Assembly: GCA_900541135.1 (NCBI GenBank) | Contig: UQIG01000005.1 | Span: 26,575 to 90,574, forward strand | Reading direction: 5' to 3' | Length of the DNA stretch: 64,000 bases | Source of the DNA: an uncultured Collinsella sp. | GTDB taxonomy: Bacteria; Actinomycetota; Coriobacteriia; Coriobacteriales; Coriobacteriaceae | In this document: positions 1 to 6,677 of the stretch, in pieces | Position numbering within the stretch: the first letter of the stretch is position 1 | Layout of the letters: each line of letters opens with the position of its first letter | Translations under genes and position numbers: made by a program | Notes under the pieces: model-generated | The model's input: only the letters and a program-made list of their open reading frames with translations | What the model was told of the DNA's origin: nothing | The model's database searches: none

Positions 1-71
1 CAGGCACCCTCGCACTGATAAGACGCCGTGGCGGAACCCCAGAGAAACGGCATGTTGTTCACGTTGCCCAT
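1..71 (-). CDS. GH1 6-phospho-beta-glucosidase, N-terminal fragment
   Basis: Only the first 23 codons are in the window; the gene runs off the left edge. Read on the minus strand the ATG at 71 follows a GGAAAGGGG ribosome site and gives MGNVNNMPFLWGSATASYQ, then CEGA. The pattern FLWGxATAxxQCEGA is the conserved N-terminus of glycoside hydrolase family 1 phospho-beta-glucosidases (BglA/CelF type), which cleave phosphorylated beta-glucosides delivered by a PTS. It is divergent from an RpiR-type regulator that starts about 110 bp away, a usual arrangement for sugar-phosphate regulation. Family call is good; substrate is unknown. Confidence 0.7.
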   Translation of the reverse strand, partial: MGNVNNMPFLWGSATASYQCEGA

Positions 72-142
72 GAATCCCCTTTCCATCATTCAACACGGTG
101 GATACGTGTGACGGAATTACGATTAAGATGACGTCAACTGAT

Positions 143-180
143 TTGAATCATAGGAGAACGACCAAAGCTGTTTGATTCAA
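143..180. promoter_or_regulatory. Inverted repeat TTGAATCA / TGATTCAA, candidate operator
   Basis: An 8-bp perfect inverted repeat (TTGAATCA at 143-150, TGATTCAA at 173-180) lies in the 112-bp divergent interval between the GH1 gene and the RpiR-like regulator. The right half-site touches the regulator's first possible start codon. It could be the operator by which the sugar-phosphate sensing regulator controls both genes; this is inference from position only. Confidence 0.35.
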
Positions 181-183
181 TAA

Positions 184-1056
184 ATGAACCATAATATCGA
201 GGAGAGCGGAAAGAGGGATCACGTGAATATCAATGACTTCGATGTGCTCAATCGCATTAGCTCCATCATCAACAGCGAGTTTGGGTCAAACGATGCCGCC
301 ATCGCTCGATATCTCATCGCTCACATTAGGCGTTCGAGCGAAATCAATGTTGCCGCAATAACCCGCGATGCATTCGTGACCCGTTCCGCTGTTCGTCGTT
401 TCTGCAATCGATTGGGCTACCAGTCTCTTAGCGATTTGAAAGAATCATTTACTCAATCAGTCTTTCCAAGCGACTTAAGCCATCGAGAGGAGGAATTTGG
501 CTACGAGGAGTACAGGGCAGAGCTCGACGTTCGCATGATCGAGATGTTCGCTGAGGTCGAAAGCGGCGTGTCCGATATCGCTATTAAGCACCTTGCCGAC
601 GAAATTGATGGCCATAAAAACGTTGAAATCTGGTGCACCAATAATGTGAGCGCCAATCTCGTACGATTTCAGCAGGAAATGTTTTATGCGGGCAAGATAG
701 TTCGCATAGTTGCTGGGGCTAACATCGCGGAATTGAAAAACATGGGAGACGCTTCGCAGTCATTGATAATTCTCGTATCGGTCTCCGGGCTATTTGTGTC
801 ACAGGCGCGTGAGTATCTTGAGTGCCGTTCGGGCAGGAAGATTCTAATTACTGCGTTTAGCAACGATGACAAATCGAGGTCTTTTGACCGTGTATATCGT
901 CTTGGTAATGCAGGAAACGGAATTGACCGACTCGGCGTTTATTCGAAATACGCCATGACTTATTTCTTCGACTTGCTATCGTCGTGTTACTTGAGTCGCT
1001 ACCCCTGCACCAAGGGGGAGCCGCTCTATGGGTCTACTTTGGCCTGGCCCGAGTAG
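184..1056 (+). CDS. MurR/RpiR family transcriptional regulator
   Basis: A 290-residue protein with an N-terminal winged helix-turn-helix of the RpiR type (about residues 15-90, core VTRSAVRRFCNRLGY) and a C-terminal SIS-like sugar-phosphate binding domain (about residues 135-250). RpiR proteins sense phosphosugars and repress or activate neighbouring catabolic genes. It is divergent from a phospho-beta-glucosidase, so a beta-glucoside regulon is the natural guess. The ATG at 184 has no ribosome site close by; a GTG at 223 preceded by AAGAGGGATCAC is an equally good start and would drop 13 residues. The SIS domain is divergent, so the ligand cannot be named. Confidence 0.85.
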   Translation: MNHNIEESGKRDHVNINDFDVLNRISSIINSEFGSNDAAIARYLIAHIRRSSEINVAAITRDAFVTRSAVRRFCNRLGYQSLSDLKESFTQSVFPSDLSHREEEFGYEEYRAELDVRMIEMFAEVESGVSDIAIKHLADEIDGHKNVEIWCTNNVSANLVRFQQEMFYAGKIVRIVAGANIAELKNMGDASQSLIILVSVSGLFVSQAREYLECRSGRKILITAFSNDDKSRSFDRVYRLGNAGNGIDRLGVYSKYAMTYFFDLLSSCYLSRYPCTKGEPLYGSTLAWPE

Positions 1057-1088
1057 TTGCGGCTCTTTAGTTCTCCCGCCTGGAGAAT

Positions 1089-1152
1089 GAGCGTGGATAA
1101 TCTGCCGCTTTGGCCTTAGGGCCGCGCTAAAAGTGGGAGATTATCCACGCTC
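1089..1152. repeat. Long inverted repeat with DnaA-box-like arms
   Basis: Perfect 15-bp arms GAGCGTGGATAATCT (1089-1103) and AGATTATCCACGCTC (1138-1152) enclose 34 nt with an inner GGCC-TTAG-GGCC hairpin. Each arm carries TTATCCACG, one base from the DnaA box TTATCCACA, in inverted orientation. A small TTCTCC/GGAGAA hairpin precedes it at 1071-1087. It ends the regulator gene and has no T-run, so it is not a typical terminator. The gene-free stretch 1057-1459 contains this repeat, the palindromic motif at 1332 and the tRNA-tuf promoter; a frame open from 1133 to 1453 crosses all three and is not believed. Confidence 0.6.
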
Positions 1153-1331
1153 GATCGTGTCGTGGAAGCCCGATCGTGACCTATGTAATAGTGCGAGAGG
1201 GTCGTTATCGAAGGTCGATGCTGCAGATGTACTCCACCGTGACAAAGTGTTCCCTCGGGAAATGTTGCCAGCGCAGCCAAATCCACCGTCCTTCATATCC
1301 AAACTCAACAAAATCGCAGGTCAAAGGTATA

Positions 1332-1357
1332 TAGATACGCCCGGCACCGTGTATCTA
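1332..1357. promoter_or_regulatory. Palindromic motif TAGATACGC-8-GTGTATCTA upstream of tRNA-tuf promoter
   Basis: A 9-bp stem (one G-T pair) around CCGGCACC lies 11 bp upstream of the -35 of the tRNA-tuf promoter. Closely related sequences, ACGCCCGC-AGCCGTGTATAC and ACGCCCGGAACCGTGTATAC, occur upstream of rplC (57773) and rplB (59638), and a half-matching one upstream of rpsL (40504). Recurrence near translation genes suggests a regulatory role; what binds it is unknown. Confidence 0.45.
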
Positions 1358-1367
1358 GAGGTTTTCG

Positions 1368-1397
1368 TTGACAGCCCCCAAGGTTGCATCGTATTAT
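1368..1397 (+). promoter_or_regulatory. Promoter of tRNA-Tyr-Thr-Met-tuf
   Basis: TTGACA (1368-1373), an 18-bp spacer and TATTAT (1392-1397) form a near-consensus housekeeping promoter about 60 bp before tRNA-Tyr. The -35 is preceded by GAGGTTTTCG, a context also found at the rpmG-secE promoter (3189) and partly at the rplJ promoter (27611). Confidence 0.75.
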
Positions 1398-1459
1398 CTT
1401 TTTCGTTCGCGGGTGCGGCGGTCCAAAAGACCAAAGAACCTGCGGATACTTGAACGATT

Positions 1460-1541
1460 GGGAGTTTGCCCGAGTGGTTAATGGGGACGGGCTGTAAACC
1501 CGTTGGCTCTGCCTACATAGGTTCGAATCCTATAGCTCCCA
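1460..1541 (+). tRNA. tRNA-Tyr(GTA)
   Basis: Cloverleaf with acceptor GGGAGTT/AGCTCCC, anticodon loop CTGTAAA (anticodon GTA), a long variable arm as expected for a class II tRNA, and T-loop GGTTCGAATCC. CCA is not encoded. First gene of a three-tRNA cluster leading into tuf. Confidence 0.95.
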
Positions 1542-1551
1542 CCCGTCAAGT

Positions 1552-1627
1552 GCCTGTATAGCTCAGTCGGTAGAGCACTTCGTTGGTAACGAAGAGGTCA
1601 CCAGTTCAAGTCTGGTTGCAGGCTCCA
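1552..1627 (+). tRNA. tRNA-Thr(GGT)
   Basis: Acceptor GCCTGTA/TGCAGGC, anticodon stem CTTCG/CGAAG with loop TTGGTAA (anticodon GGT), encoded CCA end. Ten bases after tRNA-Tyr and three before tRNA-Met, so clearly one transcript. Confidence 0.95.
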
Positions 1628-1630
1628 TCC

Positions 1631-1707
1631 GGCGGTGTAGCTCAGTTGGTTAGAGCACACGGTTCATACCCGTGGCGTCACTGGTTCGAATCCAGTCACC
1701 GCTACCA
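1631..1707 (+). tRNA. tRNA-Met(CAT), elongator type
   Basis: Acceptor GGCGGTG/CACCGCT, anticodon stem CACGG/CCGTG with loop TTCATAC (anticodon CAT), encoded CCA. The anticodon stem lacks the three G-C pairs of the initiator, so this is elongator tRNA-Met; a lysidine-modified tRNA-Ile is the alternative that sequence alone does not exclude. Confidence 0.9.
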
Positions 1708-1803
1708 TAGGTAACACGGTGGCTTCTCAATAGTATGTTGAGAGGCCACTATGGTATAAAGGCAAAGTCCCGTCCGGGGACGACCTGTTTAGAGGAGGGC
1801 TTT

Positions 1804-2994
1804 ATGGCCAAAGAGAAGTTTGAGCGCACTAAGCCGCATGTTAACATCGGCACCATTGGTCACGTCGACCACGGCAAGACCACGCTGACCGCCGCCATCA
1901 CCAAGGTTCTCTCTGAGACCGAGGGCTGCAAGGCTGACTTCACTGCGTTCGAGAACATCGACAAGGCTCCCGAGGAGCGCGAGCGCGGCATTACGATCTC
2001 CGTCTCCCATGTCGAGTACGAGACTGCTGCCCGTCACTACGCTCACGTTGACTGCCCGGGCCACGCTGACTACGTCAAGAACATGATCTCCGGTGCTGCT
2101 CAGATGGACGGCGCTATCCTGGTCATCGCCGCTACCGACGGCCCCATGGCTCAGACTCGCGAGCACATCCTGCTCGCCCGTCAGGTCGGCGTTCCCTACA
2201 TCGTCGTCTTCCTGAACAAGTGCGACATGGTCGACGATGACGAGCTCATCGACCTCGTCGAGATGGAGACCCGTGAGCTCCTCTCCGAGTACGATTTCCC
2301 CGGCGACGACATCCCCGTCATCCGCGGTTCCGCTCTGGGCGCTCTCGAGGGCGACGCCAAGTGGATGGACGCCATTCGCGAGCTCATGAAGGCCGTCGAC
2401 GAGTACATCCCGACGCCTGCTCGTAACAACGACCTCCCGTTCCTGATGGCCGTTGAGGACGTTATGACCATCTCCGGCCGTGGTACCGTTGCTACCGGCC
2501 GTGTCGAGCGCGGTGAGCTCAAGCTCAACGAGCCCGTCGAGATCGTCGGCATCAAGGATACCCAGAACACCGTCGTTACCGGTATCGAGATGTTCCGTAA
2601 GTCCATGGACTTCTGCGAGGCCGGCGACAACGTCGGTCTGCTGCTCCGCGGCATCAAGCGCGAGGACATCGAGCGCGGCCAGGTTCTCTGCAAGCCCGGT
2701 TCGGTTACCCCGCACACCAAGTTCACCGGCGAGATCTACGTTCTGACCAAGGAGGAGGGCGGCCGTCACACCCCGTTCTTCGATGGTTATCGTCCTCAGT
2801 TCTACTTCCGTACCACCGACGTTACCGGTACGGTCAAGCTCCCCGAGGGCACCGAGATGGCTATGCCTGGTGACCACATCACCATCGAGGGCGACCTCAT
2901 CCACCCGATCGCCATGGAGGAGGGCCTGCGCTTCGCTATCCGCGAGGGTGGCCACACCGTCGGTTCGGGCATCGTCTCCACGATCATTGAGTAA
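1804..2994 (+). CDS. tuf: Translation elongation factor Tu
   Basis: Delivers aminoacyl-tRNA to the ribosome as a GTP complex. The 396-residue product has G1 GHVDHGKT (19-26), the switch II DCPGH motif (about 82-86) and G4 NKCD, followed by the two beta-barrel domains ending in VGSGIVSTIIE. The start is ATG 1804 after GAGGAGGGC; an upstream in-frame start at 1735 lacks a ribosome site and would add unrelated residues. It is transcribed with three upstream tRNAs, as at the tufB locus of other bacteria, and not next to fusA, which lies 39 kb away. A terminator follows at once. Confidence 0.98.
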   Translation: MAKEKFERTKPHVNIGTIGHVDHGKTTLTAAITKVLSETEGCKADFTAFENIDKAPEERERGITISVSHVEYETAARHYAHVDCPGHADYVKNMISGAAQMDGAILVIAATDGPMAQTREHILLARQVGVPYIVVFLNKCDMVDDDELIDLVEMETRELLSEYDFPGDDIPVIRGSALGALEGDAKWMDAIRELMKAVDEYIPTPARNNDLPFLMAVEDVMTISGRGTVATGRVERGELKLNEPVEIVGIKDTQNTVVTGIEMFRKSMDFCEAGDNVGLLLRGIKREDIERGQVLCKPGSVTPHTKFTGEIYVLTKEEGGRHTPFFDGYRPQFYFRTTDVTGTVKLPEGTEMAMPGDHITIEGDLIHPIAMEEGLRFAIREGGHTVGSGIVSTIIE

Positions 2995-3021
2995 ATTAGC
3001 TCTTTGATATAGCTGACTTAG

Positions 3022-3056
3022 AGAACCCGGCACTTATAGGGGTGCCGGGTTCTTTT
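3022..3056 (+). terminator. Terminator after tuf
   Basis: Stem AGAACCCGGCAC / GTGCCGGGTTCT with a short loop and a TTCTTTTCT tail, 27 bp after the tuf stop. Confidence 0.85.
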
Positions 3057-3198
3057 CTGCAATGGATATTGAGCCGTTGCTGGTGTCGAGAGGATCGATA
3101 ATGGTCCTGGATGCACCGTCGATTAGATCTCGATGGCTTCATTGATGTGTTCCAAATATGAATGGATCCACCGAGAACCAATTGACTCGAGGTTTTCA

Positions 3199-3228
3199 TT
3201 GACAGCACTTACGTGGAGCTGATAAAGT
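3199..3228 (+). promoter_or_regulatory. Promoter of rpmG-tRNA-Trp-secE-nusG
   Basis: TTGACA (3199-3204), 18-bp spacer, TAAAGT (3223-3228), 45 bp before rpmG. The upstream GAGGTTTTCA repeats the sequence before the tuf promoter -35. The 217-bp interval from the tuf terminator to rpmG holds nothing else recognisable. Confidence 0.65.
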
Positions 3229-3273
3229 AACAACTCGTGCCCGTACGGGGCGGAAATGAAAGGTTCAGGATAC

Positions 3274-3423
3274 ATGCGTACTCTAGTTACTCTTGCGTGC
3301 ACTGAGTGCAAGCGCCGCAACTATACGACCACCAAGAACAAGTCGACCATGCCTGATCGTATGGAGATCAAGAAGTATTGCCCCTGGTGCCGTCACCACA
3401 CGCTGCACAAAGAGACTCGCTAG
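3274..3423 (+). CDS. rpmG: 50S ribosomal protein L33
   Basis: A 49-residue protein, too short for many gene finders, beginning MRTLVTLACTECKRRNY. It carries Cys9, Cys12, Cys36 and Cys39, the zinc-binding (C+) form of L33. It sits in the common order tuf-rpmG-tRNA-Trp-secE-nusG. Length matches the family exactly. The ribosome site is weak (AAAGGTTCAGGATAC). Confidence 0.95.
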   Translation: MRTLVTLACTECKRRNYTTTKNKSTMPDRMEIKKYCPWCRHHTLHKETR

Positions 3424-3436
3424 TCTCTAGTCACAT

Positions 3437-3512
3437 ACGCCAGTAGTTCAATTGGTAGAGCATCGGTCTCCAAAACCGAGTGTTGAGGGTTCGAGTCCTT
3501 CCTGGCGTGCCA
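3437..3512 (+). tRNA. tRNA-Trp(CCA)
   Basis: Acceptor ACGCCAG/CTGGCGT, anticodon stem TCGGT/ACCGA with loop CTCCAAA (anticodon CCA), encoded CCA end. Located between rpmG and secE as in many Gram-positive bacteria. Confidence 0.95.
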
Positions 3513-3521
3513 GTCATTATT

Positions 3522-3550
3522 CCGTAAGCTCCCACTTGGGGGCTTACGGT
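3522..3550 (+). terminator. Hairpin between tRNA-Trp and secE
   Basis: CCGTAAGC and GCTTACGG pair around a 13-nt loop, followed by TTTACT. It may be a weak terminator or a processing site that frees the 3' end of tRNA-Trp; secE has no obvious separate promoter, so read-through is expected. Confidence 0.45.
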
Positions 3551-3588
3551 TTACTCATGTATAAGCGCATTGCGCGGAGGTAACCCAA

Positions 3589-3927
3589 ATGGCCAACAAG
3601 AAGAACAAGAAGAAGGCTCAGCAGCCGGCACCTGCCAACAGCGCTGCCGCCAACTCCAAGGTTGAGGCCAAGAAGGCCGTTGCCAAGAAGAACGAGAAGG
3701 CTGCGAAGTCCAAGAAGAACGAGAAGCCTGGTTTCTTCGCCCGCACCAAGAAGTATTTCGCTTCGGTCAAGTCCGAGATGAAGCGTGTCACGTGGCCCGA
3801 TAAGAAGGAGCTCGTGAACTACTCGGTCGTCGTTTGCGCTTCTCTGATCGTCGTCGGCGTCGTCATCGCTCTGCTCGATGCTGGCTTTGGCGAGGCTCTT
3901 GCTCTGTTCTCTGGATTGAGGGGCTAA
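3589..3927 (+). CDS. secE: Preprotein translocase subunit SecE
   Basis: Small membrane subunit that clamps SecY in the Sec translocon. The conserved core KSEMKRVTWPDKKEL is followed by a single transmembrane helix (about residues 80-102). Residues 1-45 are a lysine/alanine-rich cytoplasmic extension not present in minimal SecE proteins. ATG 3589 follows GCGGAGGTAACCCAA. nusG begins three bases after the stop, the classic secE-nusG pair. Confidence 0.95.
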   Translation: MANKKNKKKAQQPAPANSAAANSKVEAKKAVAKKNEKAAKSKKNEKPGFFARTKKYFASVKSEMKRVTWPDKKELVNYSVVVCASLIVVGVVIALLDAGFGEALALFSGLRG

Positions 3928-3930
3928 ACC

Positions 3931-4467
3931 ATGTCTAAGCGTTGGTACGTCGTTCACACTTACTCTGGATACGAGAACCGCGTTAAGTCCGATCTCGAGC
4001 ATCGCATCGAGACTATGGGCATGCAGGACCGTATCTTTGATATCGAGATTCCTATGGAGCGCGTCACCGAGATTAAAGAGGGTGGCAAGCGTGAGACCAA
4101 GGATTTCAAGATCTTCCCGGGTTATGTCCTGGTCCGCATGGAGATGGATGACGATGCTTGGACGTGTGTTCGTAACACGCCCGGCGTCACCGGTTTCCTA
4201 GGCGGCAACGGCAAGCCCGCTCCGCTTTCCCGCGACGAGTACAACAAGATGACTCGTCGTCCCGGTAAGGGCGATTCGCCCAAGCGCACCTCGGTTGATA
4301 TTGAGGTCGGTACGTCCGTCCGCGTCACCGATGGCCCGCTTACCGACTTTGATGGCAAGGTCTCCGAGGTTAACACCGAGGCTGGCAAGCTCAAGGTCAC
4401 GCTGATGATCTTTGGCCGCGAGACGCCGGTCGAGCTCGACTTTAACCAGGTCGCTGTCATCGCTTAA
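3931..4467 (+). CDS. nusG: Transcription termination/antitermination factor NusG
   Basis: A 178-residue NusG with the NGN domain (RWYVVHTYSGYENRV at the start, FPGYVLVRMEM in the middle) and a C-terminal KOW domain (about residues 125-178, VGTSVRVTDGPLTDFDGKV). It binds the RNA polymerase clamp and links it to Rho or the ribosome. Length and domains are typical. Follows secE by three bases; rplK starts 120 bp later, again the canonical order. Confidence 0.97.
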   Translation: MSKRWYVVHTYSGYENRVKSDLEHRIETMGMQDRIFDIEIPMERVTEIKEGGKRETKDFKIFPGYVLVRMEMDDDAWTCVRNTPGVTGFLGGNGKPAPLSRDEYNKMTRRPGKGDSPKRTSVDIEVGTSVRVTDGPLTDFDGKVSEVNTEAGKLKVTLMIFGRETPVELDFNQVAVIA

Positions 4468-4587
4468 GTTTTCGTCCGTTCGCGCGAGCGTGCTTCTTCT
4501 GTGACTGCTCATCTCAGGAGTGCTTCTAACACGTGCGTGCTTACGATATAGCAAGTACTTCACACTCGTGATTCGAAAGGAATGACC

Positions 4588-5016
4588 ATGGCTGAGAAGA
4601 AGGTTGCCAACGTCATTAAGCTCCAGATTCCTGCTGGTGCAGCTAACCCCGCTCCTCCCGTCGGCCCCGCCCTGGGCGCTGCTGGCGTGAACATCATGCA
4701 GTTCTGCCAGGCCTTTAACGCCGAGACGCAGGACAAGAAGGGCGACATCATCCCCGTTGAGATCTCTGTCTACGAGGATAAGTCCTTCTCCTTCATCACC
4801 AAGACCCCGCCGGCGGCTCACCTCATCAAGAAGGAGCTGAACCTCAAGTCTGGTTCCGCTAAGCCCCAGGCCGACAAGGTTGGTCAGCTCTCCCAGGAGC
4901 AGCTCACCAAGATCGCCGAGATCAAGATGCCGGACCTCAATGCCAACGACATTGACGCCGCCAAGAAGATCATCGCCGGTACCGCCCGTTCCATGGGCGT
5001 CACCATCGCTGAGTAG
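4588..5016 (+). CDS. rplK: 50S ribosomal protein L11
   Basis: L11 forms the base of the GTPase-associated stalk with 23S rRNA. The 142-residue product begins MAEKKVANVIKLQIPAG and has the conserved PPVGPALGAAGVNIMQFC segment and C-terminal rRNA-binding domain. The GAAAGG ribosome site at 4575-4580 is seven bases from ATG 4588, so this start is preferred to the ATG at 4582. First gene of rplK-rplA. Confidence 0.97.
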   Translation: MAEKKVANVIKLQIPAGAANPAPPVGPALGAAGVNIMQFCQAFNAETQDKKGDIIPVEISVYEDKSFSFITKTPPAAHLIKKELNLKSGSAKPQADKVGQLSQEQLTKIAEIKMPDLNANDIDAAKKIIAGTARSMGVTIAE

Positions 5017-5034
5017 CGATTTCTTATGGTAACG

Positions 5035-5110
5035 ACGGGTGCTCCGAGCGGGGCGCCCGTTAAATGTGTGCAATAGGGCACACGATACGATGTGGGAGGG
5101 CTCACGCCCG
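5035..5110 (+). promoter_or_regulatory. Structured rplK-rplA spacer, possible L1 autoregulatory site
   Basis: An 11-bp stem with GAGC loop (5035-5060) is followed by GTGTGC/GCACAC (5066-5083) and GATGTGGGAGGGCTCAC (5090-5104) before the rplA ribosome site. L1 proteins are known to repress their own mRNA by binding a mimic of the 23S L1 stalk, which contains a GGTGGGAGG segment; GTGGGAGGG resembles it. Resemblance is short, so this is a proposal. Confidence 0.3.
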
Positions 5111-5133
5111 TTTAACCACAGGAGGTAATGCAC

Positions 5134-5841
5134 ATGGCTAAGCATGGTAAGAGCTATAACGCCGCTGCCGAGAAGATCGACCGCGCCACGCTCTACACCC
5201 CCCTTCAGGCTGCCAAGCTCATCAAGGAGCTCGACACCGCCAAGTTCGACGAGACCGTCGAGGCTCACTTCCGTCTGGGCATCGATACTCGTAAGGCTGA
5301 CCAGAACATCCGTGGTTCCATCTCCCTGCCCCACGGCACCGGCAAGACCGTTCGTGTTGCCGTCTTCGCCGAGGGCGAGAAGGCCCGTGAGGCTGAGGCT
5401 GCCGGCGCCGACATCATCGGTTCCGACGAGCTCGTCGCCCAGATTCAGAAGGGCGAGATCAACTTCGACGCCGCTATCGCTACGCCGAACATGATGGCCA
5501 AGGTTGGCCGCATCGGTAAGATCCTTGGTCCCCGTGGCCTCATGCCGAACCCCAAGCTCGGCACCGTGACCATGGACGTCGCCAAGATGGTCTCCGAGCT
5601 CAAGGCTGGCCGCGTTGAGTACCGCGCCGACCGCTACGGCATCTGCCACGTGCCCCTGGGCAAGAAGTCCTTCTCTGAGCAGCAGCTCGTCGAGAACTAC
5701 GCTGCCCTGTACACCGAGATCCTGCGCGTCAAGCCCTCTTCTGCTAAGGGCAAGTACGTCAAGTCCATCTCCGTGTCTTCCACCATGGGCCCTGGCGTCA
5801 AGGTCGATCCCGCTGTCCAGCGTGACTTCCTGGCTGAGTAA
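5134..5841 (+). CDS. rplA: 50S ribosomal protein L1
   Basis: Builds the mobile L1 stalk at the E-site. The 235-residue protein begins MAKHGKSYNAAAEKI and contains the family signature around ATPNMMAKVGRIGKILG and RGLMPNPKLGTVT. The GGAGG at 5121-5125 is eight bases from ATG 5134 and only two from the in-frame ATG at 5128, so 5134 is chosen. rplJ, which usually follows, is 22 kb away; a strong terminator ends this block. Confidence 0.97.
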   Translation: MAKHGKSYNAAAEKIDRATLYTPLQAAKLIKELDTAKFDETVEAHFRLGIDTRKADQNIRGSISLPHGTGKTVRVAVFAEGEKAREAEAAGADIIGSDELVAQIQKGEINFDAAIATPNMMAKVGRIGKILGPRGLMPNPKLGTVTMDVAKMVSELKAGRVEYRADRYGICHVPLGKKSFSEQQLVENYAALYTEILRVKPSSAKGKYVKSISVSSTMGPGVKVDPAVQRDFLAE

Positions 5842-5877
5842 CTGCTAGTTACTGCTTGAGCAAAGCAAGCATTGCTA

Positions 5878-5917
5878 AAGAAACCCGGTTCTGCCTTGCG
5901 CAGGACCGGGTTTCTTG
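5878..5917 (+). terminator. Terminator after rplA
   Basis: AAGAAACCCGGT and ACCGGGTTTCTT pair with TCTGC/GCAGG continuing the stem; T-rich 3' side. Closes the tuf-to-rplA block and may also act on the minus-strand gene that converges on it. Confidence 0.8.
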
Positions 5918-5930
5918 CTATCGCGTCAAA

Positions 5931-5967
5931 ACCACCTCAAAGGGGACAGTGTCCTCTTTGTGGTGGT
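5931..5967. repeat. GGGGAC-type palindromic repeat, copy 1
   Basis: ACCACCTCAAAGGGGACA continues into GTGTCCTCTTTGTGGTGGT, giving a 13-bp imperfect hairpin. A copy in inverted orientation (GGGGAC on the minus strand) lies at 8647-8685, so the pair brackets the metallophosphoesterase/BMP operon. It overlaps the 3' end of the metallophosphoesterase gene by one base. Other GGGACAG hairpins are at 11670, 11725, 38421, 40241 and 63842. Confidence 0.7.
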
Positions 5968-6677
5968 TACCAGAGTGTTCTGGCCGTTGAGGGCTCGATG
6001 GCTTCGTGGCGTTTGAGCTCGCGGCGTATGGTTTGTGAGTTGAGCCAAGCTGCTTGCCAGCCGCGGATGGGGTAGTGCGTCTGGTCGAGCTCAAACTGCG
6101 TATAGCCGCAGGCGTTGATGATCGTCGTTCCACACACATGCTGACGCTCGCGCTGAAAATCGCAACCGTAGCTTTGGTGCACATGCCCGTGCACCATGTA
6201 GTCGGGATTCCAGGATTCGAGTGCTGTGTTAAAGCACTCGAATCCTCGATGCGGCAGATCGTCCAGATCACCCATACCGGCGGCGGGTGCATGGGTAAGC
6301 AGAATGTCGCACCCGCCGACCATCCTAACCTTACGCGACAGCTTACGCATGCGCTTGGACATCTCGCGTTCGGTGTACATGTTGGCGCCGTCGCGATAAC
6401 GCATGGACCCGCCAAGGCCCGCAATGCGGACGCCGCGATACACGTAAACGGAGTCTTCGATACAGATACAGCCGCCTGGTGCATGACGCGCGTAGCGGTC
6501 ATCGTGATTGCCGCGAACGTAGATGAGCGGTTTGTTGATGACGGTGACCAAAAACTCAAGATAATCCGGGTCCAGATCGCCAGCGGACAAAATCAGGTCG
6601 ACACCCTCAAAGCGTTCCTTGCGAAAGCACTCCCATAGGCATCGTTCTTCGGTATCGGCTATGGCAAGGATTTTCAT
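5967..6677 (-). CDS. Calcineurin-like metallophosphoesterase
   Basis: A 236-residue cytoplasmic phosphoesterase. Metal-site motifs visible: GDLD (about 34-37), GNHDD (about 57-61), THAP and HGHVH near the C-terminus. The first motif, normally DxH, reads ADTEERC, so the histidine ligand is missing, which may alter metal use. The start ATG overlaps the stop of the upstream BMP-fusion gene by four bases, implying coupled translation and shared function. Substrate unknown; nucleotides are a reasonable guess given the BMP-type nucleoside-binding partner. Confidence 0.85.
   Translation of the reverse strand: MKILAIADTEERCLWECFRKERFEGVDLILSAGDLDPDYLEFLVTVINKPLIYVRGNHDDRYARHAPGGCICIEDSVYVYRGVRIAGLGGSMRYRDGANMYTEREMSKRMRKLSRKVRMVGGCDILLTHAPAAGMGDLDDLPHRGFECFNTALESWNPDYMVHGHVHQSYGCDFQRERQHVCGTTIINACGYTQFELDQTHYPIRGWQAAWLNSQTIRRELKRHEAIEPSTARTLW

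Noticed and set aside
1133..1453. Open frame of 106 codons before tRNA-Tyr
   Set aside because: It crosses the inverted repeat arm, the palindromic motif and a strong promoter, has no ribosome site and shows no genome-like codon bias.
1631..1707. tRNA-Met as initiator tRNA
   Set aside because: The anticodon stem lacks the three consecutive G-C pairs and the unpaired first acceptor position typical of initiators.
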